Origin: Sphingomonas chungangi
Lineage (GTDB): Bacteria > Pseudomonadota > Alphaproteobacteria > Sphingomonadales > Sphingomonadaceae
Length of the DNA: 64,000 bases
Assembly: GCF_013778325.1 (NCBI RefSeq)
Contig: NZ_JACEIB010000026.1
Coordinates: 62,001-126,000 of the forward strand
Reading direction: 5' to 3'
Made by a program: the position numbers and the translations under genes. A model generated the notes under the pieces. That model searched no databases and was not told where the DNA came from. It saw only the letters and a list, made by a program, of their open reading frames with translations. Positions 1-7,808 of the stretch are shown here, in pieces. The number at the start of each line of letters is the position of its first letter. The first letter of the stretch is position 1.

Positions 1-244
1 GAACGCGCTCGCGCATCTCGCGGGCCGCCTTGTTGGTGAAGGTGACGGCCAGAATCTCGCTGGGCCATGCCCGTCGCGTCGCAATAAGGTGGGCGAGGCG
101 GGCCGTCAAAGCGGCGGTTTTGCCGGTCCCGGCGCCTGCCAGCACCAGCACCGGCCCCTCGGTGGTAAGCACGGCATCGCGCTGCGGATCGTTCAGCCCG
201 CGGAGATAGGCGGGTTGGTCGGGTGTCGTCACATCCTGGGTCAC
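1..244 (-). CDS. uvrD: UvrD/PcrA-type ATP-dependent DNA helicase, N-terminal fragment
   Basis: Only the first 81 codons are inside the window; the gene runs off the left edge. The start is GTG at 244, immediately preceded by an in-frame TAG, so no longer start exists. Visible motifs are the superfamily 1 Q-motif region (LNDPQRDAV), Walker A GAGTGKT at residues 37-43, and the motif Ia segment ([11 protein letters not shown]). SF1A helicases of this kind unwind DNA 3' to 5' in nucleotide excision and mismatch repair and in clearing stalled forks. The fragment does not allow UvrD, PcrA and Rep to be told apart. The divergent neighbour is the UrcA gene, about 250 bases away. Confidence 0.85.
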   Translation of the reverse strand, partial: MTQDVTTPDQPAYLRGLNDPQRDAVLTTEGPVLVLAGAGTGKTAALTARLAHLIATRRAWPSEILAVTFTNKAAREMRERV

Positions 245-490
245 CTACGAACAGGTAGGGAACACCGGGCGTGGGGGCAAGTTGAAACACCAGTCGCACA
301 AACGCTACCAATTCAACCGTTCACATTCAAAGCAACAGCGTAAAGTTGCAATTCTGCTGTCTTGTTCACGTCATCGAATCGGGCCTATAGGCGCCACATC
401 CGGCGATAGGTCGGATGGAGCGAAGACGTTCGGCGTCATGCTCCGTGATGCGTAGCATATCGACTTCGCAGTTTTCAGGAGAACCATGCC
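245..490. other. Divergent intergenic region between helicase and UrcA gene
   Basis: No convincing coding capacity is seen here. The AT content rises around 295-380, as expected for a promoter region serving both divergent genes. Apart from the candidate promoter annotated at 362-391 I see no conserved structure. Confidence 0.5.
362..391 (+). promoter_or_regulatory. Candidate sigma-70 promoter for the UrcA gene
   Basis: TTGTTC at 362-367 is followed, 18 bases on, by TATAGG at 386-391 (or 17 bases on by CTATAG at 385-390). This is a loose match to TTGACA/TATAAT. It lies about 100 bases upstream of the ATG at 491. Purely motif-based, no other support. Confidence 0.25.
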
Positions 491-811
491 ATGATCGCCA
501 TTCGTCGCGTCGCCTTCGCGGTGACTGCTTGCACTTGTCTTGTATCGGCTGCGTTTGCGCAAGACCGCGAGCCGGTGACCGTTCGTGTCCGTTATGCCGA
601 TCTGAACCTTTCGAGCACTTCCGGCCAGTCGGAGCTCAAGGCGCGCGTCCGCGGCGCCGCCGAGATCGCCTGCCAGGCGACGGGCAATTCACTCACCGAG
701 AAGATGGATGCGGCGCGCTGCCGCAACGAGATGATGAAGGACGGCCAACAGCAGGCGGCCCGCCTCGCCTCGCCGGCCGACCAGCGCCTGGCCTTGGCCG
801 ATCCGCGCTGA
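491..811 (+). CDS. UrcA family secreted protein
   Basis: A 106-residue protein with a signal peptide (short basic n-region, hydrophobic core, likely cleavage after the AFA/Q around residues 23-24), so it is exported. The mature part opens with the VRYADLNLSS segment and carries two cysteines in the AAEIAC and AARCRNEM contexts, which is the pattern of the UrcA family common in sphingomonads and caulobacters. The function of the family is unknown. AGGA at 477-480 supports the ATG at 491 over an overlapping out-of-frame ATG at 486. It stands alone on the plus strand and converges on rsmD, ending directly next to its stop codon. Confidence 0.85.
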   Translation: MIAIRRVAFAVTACTCLVSAAFAQDREPVTVRVRYADLNLSSTSGQSELKARVRGAAEIACQATGNSLTEKMDAARCRNEMMKDGQQQAARLASPADQRLALADPR

Positions 812-1351
812 TCAGCCCTCGTAACGGAGCAGGGTGATCCGGGCCTTGCCGTACTGACGCTCGGCCTCGATCGCGAAGCCTTGCGGCGTCACGGTGTCGC
901 TGCGCTCGCCCTCGACGCTCGCCAGAGCGCCGGGGGCGAGCCAGCCGAGCCGGGCGAGCCGTTCCAGAGTGGGCACGCCGGCGCGCATGGCATAAGGCGG
1001 GTCGATCATCATGACGTCATAGGCGCGCGGCGCCGGACCGAGGGTGTTGACCGCCTGCGCACGGACATCGGCCTTCGCGCCGAGCGCGGCGATATTGGCC
1101 CGCAGCGCATCGAGTGCGGCCTTGTCCTGCTCGACGAAAGTACAACTCGCGGCGCCTCGCGACAGCGCCTCAAGCCCCAGCGCGCCGGTGCCGGCAAACA
1201 GATCGATGATCGCGAGATCCTCGAAGCTGCCGAGCCGGCTCTGGAGCATCGAGAACAGAGCCTCCCGCGTGCGATCGGCCGACGGACGGGTCTCCATACC
1301 GACCGGCGCCTTCAGAGCCCGCCCGCGCCACTGCCCGGCGATGATCCTCAT
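812..1351 (-). CDS. rsmD: 16S rRNA (guanine-966-N2)-methyltransferase RsmD
   Basis: Methylates G966 of 16S rRNA during 30S assembly, using SAM. The 179-residue protein opens with the family-typical MRIIAGQWRGR. It has a SAM-binding DLFAGTGALGLEA at residues 50-62 and a DPPY catalytic motif near residue 118. Length and motif order match RsmD. The ATG at 1351 overlaps the TGA of the upstream pseudouridine synthase gene (ATGA, 1348-1351), so translation is probably coupled and the two rRNA-modification genes form an operon. The frame is open further upstream, but that extension only reads antisense codons of the neighbour. Confidence 0.95.
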   Translation of the reverse strand: MRIIAGQWRGRALKAPVGMETRPSADRTREALFSMLQSRLGSFEDLAIIDLFAGTGALGLEALSRGAASCTFVEQDKAALDALRANIAALGAKADVRAQAVNTLGPAPRAYDVMMIDPPYAMRAGVPTLERLARLGWLAPGALASVEGERSDTVTPQGFAIEAERQYGKARITLLRYEG

Positions 1352-2625
1352 CGTATCGTCTTCCGGAATTCCTCGAGGTCGTGCTGGCGCACCTCCACCA
1401 CGCCGCCGGCAGGCAGGTCCGCCAGCACGAATTCGCCGTAGGCGGTGCGGATCAGGCGCGAGACCTGGAGACCCAGATATTCGAGGACGCGGCGCACCTC
1501 GCGGTTCTTGCCCTCGGTGATGCGGATCTCGATCCACACGTTGCGCCCGGTGCGGCGTTCCATGTTGGCGTCGATCGGGCCGTAGCGGATGCCGTCGATC
1601 TCGACGCCGTCGCTCAAGGATTCCAGCATTTCCTGCGTCACCTCGCCATAGGCGCGGGCGCGGTAAGTGCGCGGGATGCCGGTCGACGGCAGTTCAAGCT
1701 TGCGCTTCAACTCGCCGTCGTTGGTGAGCAGCAGCAGCCCTTCGGTGTTGAGATCGAGCCGGCCGACCGGGATGACGCGCGGCAGGCCTGGCGGCAGGCG
1801 ATCGTAGATCGTCGGCCGGCCGGCCGGATCGAAGGCGGCGGTGATCAGGCCGGTCGGCTTGTGGAACAGGAACAGCCGCGATGCCTCGGCCGCCTCGACC
1901 GGCTTGCCGTCCACCGTCACGCCGGCGAGCGAGGTGAGGATGGTGGCGGGGGTGTCGATCACCGCGCCATTCAGCGCGATGCGGCCTTCCGCGACCATCC
2001 GCTCGATCTCGCGACGCGAGGCGACGCCGGCGCGGGCGAGCAGCTTGGCGATGCGCTGCGGCTCGCGGGCGGCATGATGCGCCTCGCGTGCCGCGCGGCT
2101 ACCGGAGGCGACGCTGCCGTCCTTGCGGACGCGCGCGCTGCCGGGACGATCCGATGCCGGCGCACTGCGACCATCCGCAGCCGGCTTGCCTGCAGGGCGG
2201 CCGGCGGGCTGTGCCTTCGATCGCTCGGATGAAGGCCTGGCGGTTTCGTCCACCGTTCTCGGAATGCGAAGCCGCCCGCCTTTCGCGCTTTCGGCCTTGC
2301 CTCCGCGAGCGGGACGGGCGCCGTCTCTGGAAGGTGCCGTATCGACGGAGCGGGAGCGCGACCGCCGGTCTTCCCTCTTGGCCGTATCGATCGCTTCGCC
2401 GGTCCGACGCGCCTGGCGGACATCGGCGCGACCACTGGCGACGCTGCCGTCCTTGCGGAGGCGCGTCACCTTGGCCGGGCGCTCTTGATCGGCGGCCGAC
2501 GTCTCTTCCGCCTTGCGCCGCGGGCGTGGCTTTCCGGGGCGCTTCGCCTTCGGCTTGGCCTTGGCCCAGCCCGGCTTCTTGACTCCGGGTCGGCCGTCGT
2601 CGCCGGGTCGGCGGGGCGCGCTCAC
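1348..2625 (-). CDS. rluB: 23S rRNA pseudouridine synthase, RluB/RsuA family, with long basic N-terminal extension
   Basis: Isomerises uridine to pseudouridine in large-subunit rRNA (target inferred from family). An S4 RNA-binding domain lies at about residues 190-235 (IAKLLARAG...SRREIERMV). The RsuA/RluB catalytic motif GRLDLNTEG is near residue 290, and the C-terminal domain includes KNREVRRVLEYLGL. The first roughly 185 residues are a Lys/Arg/Pro/Ser-rich low-complexity arm in which RKDGSVASG occurs twice. The start is taken as GTG 2625 because GGAGACAGGAA sits just upstream; the frame stays open further upstream, but that part is antisense to the response regulator. Its stop overlaps the rsmD start. 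Confidence 0.88.
   Translation of the reverse strand: MSAPRRPGDDGRPGVKKPGWAKAKPKAKRPGKPRPRRKAEETSAADQERPAKVTRLRKDGSVASGRADVRQARRTGEAIDTAKREDRRSRSRSVDTAPSRDGARPARGGKAESAKGGRLRIPRTVDETARPSSERSKAQPAGRPAGKPAADGRSAPASDRPGSARVRKDGSVASGSRAAREAHHAAREPQRIAKLLARAGVASRREIERMVAEGRIALNGAVIDTPATILTSLAGVTVDGKPVEAAEASRLFLFHKPTGLITAAFDPAGRPTIYDRLPPGLPRVIPVGRLDLNTEGLLLLTNDGELKRKLELPSTGIPRTYRARAYGEVTQEMLESLSDGVEIDGIRYGPIDANMERRTGRNVWIEIRITEGKNREVRRVLEYLGLQVSRLIRTAYGEFVLADLPAGGVVEVRQHDLEEFRKTIR
2107..2459. repeat. 23-base direct repeat within the rluB N-terminal arm (2107-2129 and 2437-2459)
   Basis: The 23-base string beginning GGCGACGCTGCC is present identically at both positions. On the coding (minus) strand it encodes part of the RKDGSVASG peptide that occurs twice in the disordered arm. 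Identity at nucleotide level suggests recent internal duplication or a constrained peptide motif. Confidence 0.8.
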
Positions 2626-2650
2626 TTCCTGTCTCCGCTTTAATGCTGCG

Positions 2651-2675
2651 GGAACCGCCTTCCGCGCTAATCGAT
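2651..2675 (+). promoter_or_regulatory. Weak EcfG-like (general stress) promoter candidate
   Basis: GGAAC at 2651-2655, a 16-base spacer and CGAT at 2672-2675 resemble the alphaproteobacterial general-stress consensus GGAAC-N16/17-CGTT with one mismatch in the -10 element. It lies 35 bases upstream of the response-regulator start. Confidence 0.3.
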
Positions 2676-2709
2676 TGACGGTCAAGACACGAGTCGCGTG
2701 GAGATGCGG

Positions 2710-3144
2710 ATGTTCGGACGGGGACGGCAGGGTGAAGACGCGCTGCTCCGCCGCATCCTGGTGGTGGAAGACGATGCGCTCGTCGCCTTCGATGCCGAAT
2801 ACGGGCTGAGCGACGCAGGCTTCACGGTGGTCGATACGGTGGACACGGCGGACGATGCCGAACGCTGCATCGCCGAAGGCGGGATCGATCTGGTGCTGGC
2901 CGATATCGGCCTGCGCGGCGAGCGGACGGGTATCGACGTGGCGCGCGCCGCCCACGCCGCCGGCATTCCCCTGCTGTTCGTCACCGGTCACTGCCCGGCG
3001 GAGGCGCGGGGTTTCGCCGCCGGCTGCCTCGCCAAGCCTTATTCCCAGCGCGACCTGCTCGCCGCGATCGCCGCCGTGGAGGCGGTGAAGGCGGGCCGCA
3101 AGACGCGCCGCCTGCCCAAGGCTCTCGACCTGTTCGGCGATTGA
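2710..3144 (+). CDS. Single-domain response regulator (REC only)
   Basis: About 144 residues forming one receiver domain and nothing else. The acidic pair VVEDD is near the N-terminus, the phospho-acceptor Asp lies in LADIGLRG, the conserved Thr in FVTGH, and the Lys in LAKPYS. With no output domain it should act through protein contacts, either as a phosphate sink or relay partner or as an allosteric regulator. The ATG at 2710 is preferred because TGGAG ends six bases before it; GTG 2698 and ATG 2704 are in-frame alternatives. No kinase gene is adjacent. It resembles, but does not match, the stress-linked FAT-GUY receivers of sphingomonads (PLLFVTGH rather than PFxFATGG/Y). Confidence 0.85.
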   Translation: MFGRGRQGEDALLRRILVVEDDALVAFDAEYGLSDAGFTVVDTVDTADDAERCIAEGGIDLVLADIGLRGERTGIDVARAAHAAGIPLLFVTGHCPAEARGFAAGCLAKPYSQRDLLAAIAAVEAVKAGRKTRRLPKALDLFGD

Positions 3145-3182
3145 GTCCTTCCGCATCGGCAAAGCGTCGCTAAGGTGCCGCG

Positions 3183-4523
3183 ATGTCCGGCACCGCCTCC
3201 ACGATCCGATCCTATCTGAAGCCCGCGCCGCTGGGCGCCTTCCTGCTCGGCATATCGAGCGGGTTTCCGCTGACCCTGCTGCTCGCCACCATGTCCTATT
3301 GGCTGAGCAAGGTCGGCATCGACAAGAAGACGATCGGCTTCGCCTTCGCGCTGGGCACGCCTTACACGCTCAAGTTCCTCTGGGCGCCGCTGATCGACGG
3401 CATCGCGCTGCCCGGCCTGTCGCGCCTGTTTGGGCAGCGGCGCGCATGGCTGTTCGTGGTGCAAGCGCTGCTGGCGGTGGCACTGATCCAGCTCGGCGGG
3501 AGCGATCCCAACCACCATATCGCCCGCTTCGCCCTCTGGGGTGTGATCGTCGCTTTCCTGTCGGCGACGCAGGACATCGTGATCGACGCCTACCGGATCG
3601 AGATCCTCTCCGACGAGGAACTGGCGCAGGGCACGGCGACCAACCAAGTCGGCTACCGCACCGGCAACCTGCTGGCGGGGGCAGGAACGATCTGGCTGGC
3701 GTCGTCGGAGGGCGCCGCGCTCGGCTGGCCCTCGGCTTATGCCATCACGGCCGCCTTGGTGCTGCCCGGCGCGCTCGCCGCTCTGTGGCTCGGGCCAGGC
3801 AAGCGGACGGCGGTGCGCGAACCGTTCAGCCTCGCCGGCTTCGCCCACTTCCTGAAGCACAATGTCGCCGAGCCTTTCCTCGATTTCTTCCAGCGGCCGG
3901 GTGCGGTGCTCATCCTGCTGTTCGTGCTGACCTACAAATTGGGCGATGCGGTGGGGCAGAACATGCTGTCGCCGATGGTGGTGGCGCAGGGCTTCTCCGA
4001 CACCGACTATATCGCGATCAACAAGCTGGTCGGCTTCTGGGCGCTGGTGATCGGATCGCTGATCGCGGGCGGCCTGATCGCGCGCTTCGGCATGAGCCGG
4101 CTGCTGTTCGGCGCGGGGATCATCATGGCCGGCGCCAACCTGATGTTCGCGACCGTCGCGGCGATCGGCCATTCGGTGGCGATGCTGACGCTGGCGGTGG
4201 GGACGGAGAATCTGTTCGCGGCGATCAGCCTCACGGTGTTCGCGACCTATCTTTCGGGCCTGTCCTCGACGGCCTTCACTGCTACCCAATATGCATTGCT
4301 CTCCAGTGTCGCCTCGATCGGCCGCACCTTCGCTACGACGCCCTCCGGCTATGCGGCGAGCGCCTTCGGCTGGGTGGGATTCTACGTCTTCTGCGCCTGC
4401 CTCGCGATCCCGGGGCTCTTCTTCCTCTGGATGATGCAGCGCGCCGGCTTCGTGGTGGAAAGCGTCCGTCAGACGGGCGTCGAGGAGCCGGACACGCCGG
4501 CCGCCGCTCACTCTGGCAGTTGA
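3183..4523 (+). CDS. ampG: AmpG-type MFS permease (muropeptide transporter family)
   Basis: A 446-residue polytopic membrane protein with about 12 hydrophobic segments. The AmpG hallmarks are visible: LGISSGFPLTLLL near the N-terminus, GTPYTLKFLWAPLID, SATQDIVIDAYRIEIL, and TATQYALLSS in the C-terminal half. AmpG imports anhydro-muropeptides from the periplasm for cell-wall recycling and, in some bacteria, beta-lactamase induction. Substrate is inferred from family only. The ATG at 3183 has AAGGTG eight bases upstream. It follows the response regulator by 38 bases in the same direction, and its last 16 bases overlap the 3' end of folC on the other strand. Confidence 0.88.
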   Translation: MSGTASTIRSYLKPAPLGAFLLGISSGFPLTLLLATMSYWLSKVGIDKKTIGFAFALGTPYTLKFLWAPLIDGIALPGLSRLFGQRRAWLFVVQALLAVALIQLGGSDPNHHIARFALWGVIVAFLSATQDIVIDAYRIEILSDEELAQGTATNQVGYRTGNLLAGAGTIWLASSEGAALGWPSAYAITAALVLPGALAALWLGPGKRTAVREPFSLAGFAHFLKHNVAEPFLDFFQRPGAVLILLFVLTYKLGDAVGQNMLSPMVVAQGFSDTDYIAINKLVGFWALVIGSLIAGGLIARFGMSRLLFGAGIIMAGANLMFATVAAIGHSVAMLTLAVGTENLFAAISLTVFATYLSGLSSTAFTATQYALLSSVASIGRTFATTPSGYAASAFGWVGFYVFCACLAIPGLFFLWMMQRAGFVVESVRQTGVEEPDTPAAAHSGS

Positions 4524-5836
4524 TCGTTCTCGCGTAGCACCTCGCCCGCCAGATAGAGAGAGCCGAGGATCAGGACGTAGGGCGGCTCGGCGCGGTCGGC
4601 GTGGCGGCCGATCCAGCCGAGCGCCTCCGCCACGCTGTTCGCCGCCATCGCGGTGAGGCCGACATGCTTGGCCTGCGCCGCGAGATCGGCGGGGGTGTGA
4701 TGCTCGTGATCCGGGACGGGCACCGCGTGGAGTGTCGCGTGCCGGCCGGCAAAGGCGCGCAACACGCCTTGCGCGTCCTTGTTGGCGAGCAGCCCCATTA
4801 CGAGGTGCAGGGGCTTGCCGGCGGGAACGGCGGCGCGGAGATGATCCGCCACCGCACGCGCGGCTGCCGGGTTGTGGCCGCCGTCCAGCCACAGCTCCGA
4901 ACCCTTCGGCAGCAGGTCATGCAGCGGTCCGGCGGAGAGCGGTTGCATCCGAGCCGGCCACTCCGCCCAGCCCATCGCCGCGCGTATCGCTGCGTCAGGC
5001 ACGGTCAAAGCGTTCTGGTGGCGAAGCATCGCGATCGCCAGCCCGGCATTCTGCGCCTGATGCGCGCCGGCGAGGCGGGGGGCGGGGAGGTCGAGCCGTC
5101 CTTCCAGATCGCGATAATGCAACCGCCCGCGATAGGGCGCCGAATCCCAGTTTGTACCGCGCGCGATCACAACGGCGCCGGCCCGCTCCGCCACCTCGGC
5201 GACGGCATCGGCCATCTTGGGCGGATAGCGCTGGGTGACGAGGTTGATGTCGGCCTTGGCGATGCCGGCCTTCTCGGCGGCGATCAGTTCGGGCTTGTCG
5301 CCGAGGAAAGCCTGATGATCCATGCCGAGCTGGGCGATGCCCGTCACCGCGGGCGCTGCCAGCACGTTGGTGGCGTCGAGCCGGCCGCCGAGCCCGACTT
5401 CGATCACGCAGGCATCGGCGCGCACCTCGGCGAAGGCGAGGAAGGCGGCAGCCGTCGTCACCTCGAAGAAGCTGGCCTCGATACCGTCCGAGATATCGAG
5501 CACGCGCGCCAGATAGGCGGCGAGCGCGTCATCGTCGATCAACCGCCCCGCCAGTCGGATCCGCTCGTTGAAGCGGACGAGGTGCGGGCTGGTGTAGACA
5601 TGAACGCTATGCCCCGCCGCCTCGAGCGCGGCGCGCAGAAAGGCGCAGGTCGAACCCTTGCCGTTGGTGCCGGCGACGTGGAAGACGGGCGGCAGCGCCT
5701 GCTCCGGGTTGCCGAGCCGTTCCAGCAGAAGCCGGATGCGCTCCAGCCCCAGCACGTCGCGGCCGGGCGACAGCGCCGCCAGTCGATCAAGCTGGCGTTG
5801 CACATCCGGATCTTCGGATCGGGCATGATCCGCCAT
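4508..5836 (-). CDS. folC: Bifunctional folylpolyglutamate synthase / dihydrofolate synthase
   Basis: Adds glutamate to dihydropteroate and then to tetrahydrofolates, using ATP. The 442-residue protein contains the Mur-ligase-type P-loop GTNGKGST, the folylpolyglutamate-synthase signature YTSPHLVRFNERI, the motif EVGLGGRLDATN, and the C-terminal-domain motif DGGHNP. Start ATG 5836 follows GAGGGAGGGA on the minus strand; an upstream extension would run into an inverted repeat. It is the last gene of trpF-trpB-trpA-accD-folC, an arrangement known from alphaproteobacteria, separated from accD by about 100 bases that hold the inverted repeat. Confidence 0.95.
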   Translation of the reverse strand: MADHARSEDPDVQRQLDRLAALSPGRDVLGLERIRLLLERLGNPEQALPPVFHVAGTNGKGSTCAFLRAALEAAGHSVHVYTSPHLVRFNERIRLAGRLIDDDALAAYLARVLDISDGIEASFFEVTTAAAFLAFAEVRADACVIEVGLGGRLDATNVLAAPAVTGIAQLGMDHQAFLGDKPELIAAEKAGIAKADINLVTQRYPPKMADAVAEVAERAGAVVIARGTNWDSAPYRGRLHYRDLEGRLDLPAPRLAGAHQAQNAGLAIAMLRHQNALTVPDAAIRAAMGWAEWPARMQPLSAGPLHDLLPKGSELWLDGGHNPAAARAVADHLRAAVPAGKPLHLVMGLLANKDAQGVLRAFAGRHATLHAVPVPDHEHHTPADLAAQAKHVGLTAMAANSVAEALGWIGRHADRAEPPYVLILGSLYLAGEVLRENDQLPE

Positions 5837-5859
5837 GACGTCAGTTCCCTCCCTCAGTG

Positions 5860-5930
5860 CTCCTGCGAACGCAGAAGCCCAGGGTTGCAACCGCGGCGCC
5901 CGAGGCTCTGGGTTCCTGCGTTCGCAGGAA
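5860..5930. repeat. Inverted repeat pair built on CCTGCGAACGCAG
   Basis: The left arm (5860-5884) and right arm (5906-5930) are near-perfect reverse complements, and each arm contains its own interrupted dyad (CTGCG-AA-CGCAG). It lies between accD and folC, so the transcript of this operon would fold it into a long hairpin. This is the appearance of a multicopy intergenic palindrome (REP/MITE-like); copy number cannot be judged from one window. Confidence 0.75.
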
Positions 5931-5941
5931 CAAAGAAGGGC

Positions 5942-6796
5942 TCACGCCGCGGCCTTCTCCGGCACCAGATAGGCGATCAGCCGGGCCAGCGTCTCGCGCA
6001 GATCCTTGCGGTGCACCACCATGTCGAGCATGCCGTGATCCAGCAGATATTCGGAGCGCTGGAAGCCCTCGGGCAGCTTCTCGCGGATGGTCTGCTCGAT
6101 CACGCGCTGGCCCGCGAAGCCGATCAGCGCGCCCGGCTCGGCTAGTTGGACGTCGCCCAGCATCGCGTAGCTGGCGGTCACGCCGCCGGTCGTCGGATCG
6201 GTCATCACCACGATATAGGGCAGGCCCGCCTCATGCAGCTTCTGGATCGCCACCGTGGTCTTCGGCATCTGCATGAGGCTGAGGATGCCTTCCTGCATCC
6301 GCGCGCCGCCGGCCGCCGTGAACACGATGTACGGCGCCTTCTCGGCGATCGCCGCCTCGACGCCCGCCACGAAGGCCGCACCCACCGCGAGGCCCATCGA
6401 TCCGCCCATGAAGGCGAAATCCTGCACGCCGACCACCGCCTTGCGGCCCTCGATCTCGCCCTTGGCGTTGAGGAACGCGTCCTGCTCGCCGCTGGTCGTG
6501 CGCGCGGCCTTCAGGCGCGCCGCATAGGTCTTGGTGTCGCGGAACTTCAGCGGATCCTCGCGCACCGCCGGCGCGGGGAGCGGCGTGTGGACGCCGCTGT
6601 CGAAGATCGTGTCGAAGCGCTTGGCTGCGCCGATGCGGCCGTGATGCTCGCACTTCGGGCAGACGTTCTGGTTTTCCTCATATTCCTTGAGGAAGGTCAT
6701 CGCGCCGCATTGCGGACATTTGTGCCACAGATTCTCCGGCGTCTCGCGCTTGACGACGAAGGGGATGGCGTTGCGGACCCGGTCGATCCAGCTCAT
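5942..6796 (-). CDS. accD: Acetyl-CoA carboxylase carboxyltransferase subunit beta
   Basis: Beta subunit of the carboxyltransferase that moves the carboxyl group from carboxy-biotin to acetyl-CoA, giving malonyl-CoA for fatty-acid synthesis. The 284-residue protein has the zinc ribbon C27-x2-C30...C46-x2-C49 and a crotonase-like fold with the GGARMQEG and [10 protein letters not shown] motifs. AGGAG eight bases before the ATG lies inside the end of trpA, whose stop it overlaps (ATGA 6793-6796). Co-location with trp and folC genes is a conserved arrangement rather than a pathway link. Confidence 0.97.
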   Translation of the reverse strand: MSWIDRVRNAIPFVVKRETPENLWHKCPQCGAMTFLKEYEENQNVCPKCEHHGRIGAAKRFDTIFDSGVHTPLPAPAVREDPLKFRDTKTYAARLKAARTTSGEQDAFLNAKGEIEGRKAVVGVQDFAFMGGSMGLAVGAAFVAGVEAAIAEKAPYIVFTAAGGARMQEGILSLMQMPKTTVAIQKLHEAGLPYIVVMTDPTTGGVTASYAMLGDVQLAEPGALIGFAGQRVIEQTIREKLPEGFQRSEYLLDHGMLDMVVHRKDLRETLARLIAYLVPEKAAA

Positions 6797-7605
6797 GCTT
6801 CTGCTCCTACGCGGGCGGTCCGTACCGCGTCCGCCAATTGTGACACCAGCGCGCGCGCGGCCTCCGGATCGCCGCTGGCCTTGGCCAGCGCATCGACGAT
6901 CGCCGATCCGACCACCACGCCGTCCGCCACCCGCGCGATCGCGGCGGCCTGTTCCGGCGTGCGGACCCCGAAGCCGACTGCGATCGGCAGATCGGTGCCG
7001 GCGCGCAGCTTCGCGACGGCGGCCTCGATGCTGTCGGTCGCGGCCTGCTGGAGCCCGGTGATCCCGGCGACCGAGACATAATAGAGAAAACCCGACGCGC
7101 CCTCCAGCACGGCCGGCAGCCGCGCCGCATCGGTGGTGGGGGTGGCGAGGCGGACGAGATCCACACCCTTCTCGCGCAGCGCCGGGCCGAGCACGGCATC
7201 CTCCTCGGCGGGCACGTCGACGCAGATCACACCGTCGATGCCAGCATCTTCAAGGGCTTGCGCGAACCAGCTCGCACCCCGGATGAGCATCGGATTGGCA
7301 TAGCCCATCAGCACCAGCGGCACGTCCGGATGCTTGGCGCGGAAGCCCTTGGCGATGGCGAGGACGTCGGCGGTCTTCGTGCCGGCGCCGAGCGCGCGGA
7401 TGTTGGCCTCCTGGATCGCGGGGCCGTCGGCCATCGGATCGGTGAAGGGCATGCCGAGCTCAATCACGTCCGCCCCGGCCTCGGCGATCATGTCGAGGAT
7501 CGCGGGCGTGTGCGCGGGCGACGGATCGCCGGCGGTGACGAACGCGACGAGGGCGGCGCGGTTCTCGGTGCGCAGGCGGGCGAAGGTGATGGCGAGGCGG
7601 CTCAT
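6793..7605 (-). CDS. trpA: Tryptophan synthase alpha subunit
   Basis: Cleaves indole-3-glycerol phosphate to indole and glyceraldehyde-3-phosphate; indole is channelled to TrpB. The 270-residue TIM barrel retains the catalytic acids at E49 ([10 protein letters not shown]) and D60 (DPMADGP), the same numbering as in the enteric enzyme. The phosphate-binding GFGVRTPEQ segment is near residue 210. The ATG at 7605 overlaps the stop of the small membrane ORF upstream (ATGA 7602-7605), and its own stop overlaps the accD start. The frame is open upstream, but this is the canonical TrpA N-terminus. Confidence 0.97.
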   Translation of the reverse strand: MSRLAITFARLRTENRAALVAFVTAGDPSPAHTPAILDMIAEAGADVIELGMPFTDPMADGPAIQEANIRALGAGTKTADVLAIAKGFRAKHPDVPLVLMGYANPMLIRGASWFAQALEDAGIDGVICVDVPAEEDAVLGPALREKGVDLVRLATPTTDAARLPAVLEGASGFLYYVSVAGITGLQQAATDSIEAAVAKLRAGTDLPIAVGFGVRTPEQAAAIARVADGVVVGSAIVDALAKASGDPEAARALVSQLADAVRTARVGAEA

Positions 7606-7808
7606 GCTCGGCGCATCCGGAACCAAGTGAAAAGGCTGCTTATGGTCGCAACGAAGAATCCAAGGCCAAATGCATGGGCCACGTCGACATCTGATCGAAC
7701 CCAATTGGCTGGATTCCACCCATGCGACCATATCTGATCGATAAGTAGGGAAGCTATGGTCACGCAGACCGTCATGCCCAACCAGTCCACGACCAAGCGA
7801 CGGCTCAT
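7602..7808 (-). CDS. Small hypothetical membrane protein coupled between trpB and trpA
   Basis: A 68-residue ORF that fits exactly between trpB and trpA, overlapping each by an ATGA quartet (7805-7808 and 7602-7605). This supports real, translationally coupled expression. Two hydrophobic stretches are visible: residues about 6-24 ([19 protein letters not shown]) and about 44-63 ([20 protein letters not shown]). The predicted topology is two membrane spans ending in the basic RMRRA tail. I recognise no family. Its base composition is less GC-rich than trpA and trpB on either side, so it may be a later insertion into the operon. Confidence 0.65.
   Translation of the reverse strand: MSRRLVVDWLGMTVCVTIASLLIDQIWSHGWNPANWVRSDVDVAHAFGLGFFVATISSLFTWFRMRRA

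Noticed and set aside
259-283. GGAAC-N17-GTT upstream of the UrcA gene as an EcfG promoter
   Set aside because: The -10 half lacks the C of CGTT and the site is over 200 bases from the start codon.
3039-4892. 617-codon minus-strand open frame opposite ampG
   Set aside because: Reads antisense of a clear transporter gene and part of folC in a wrong frame.
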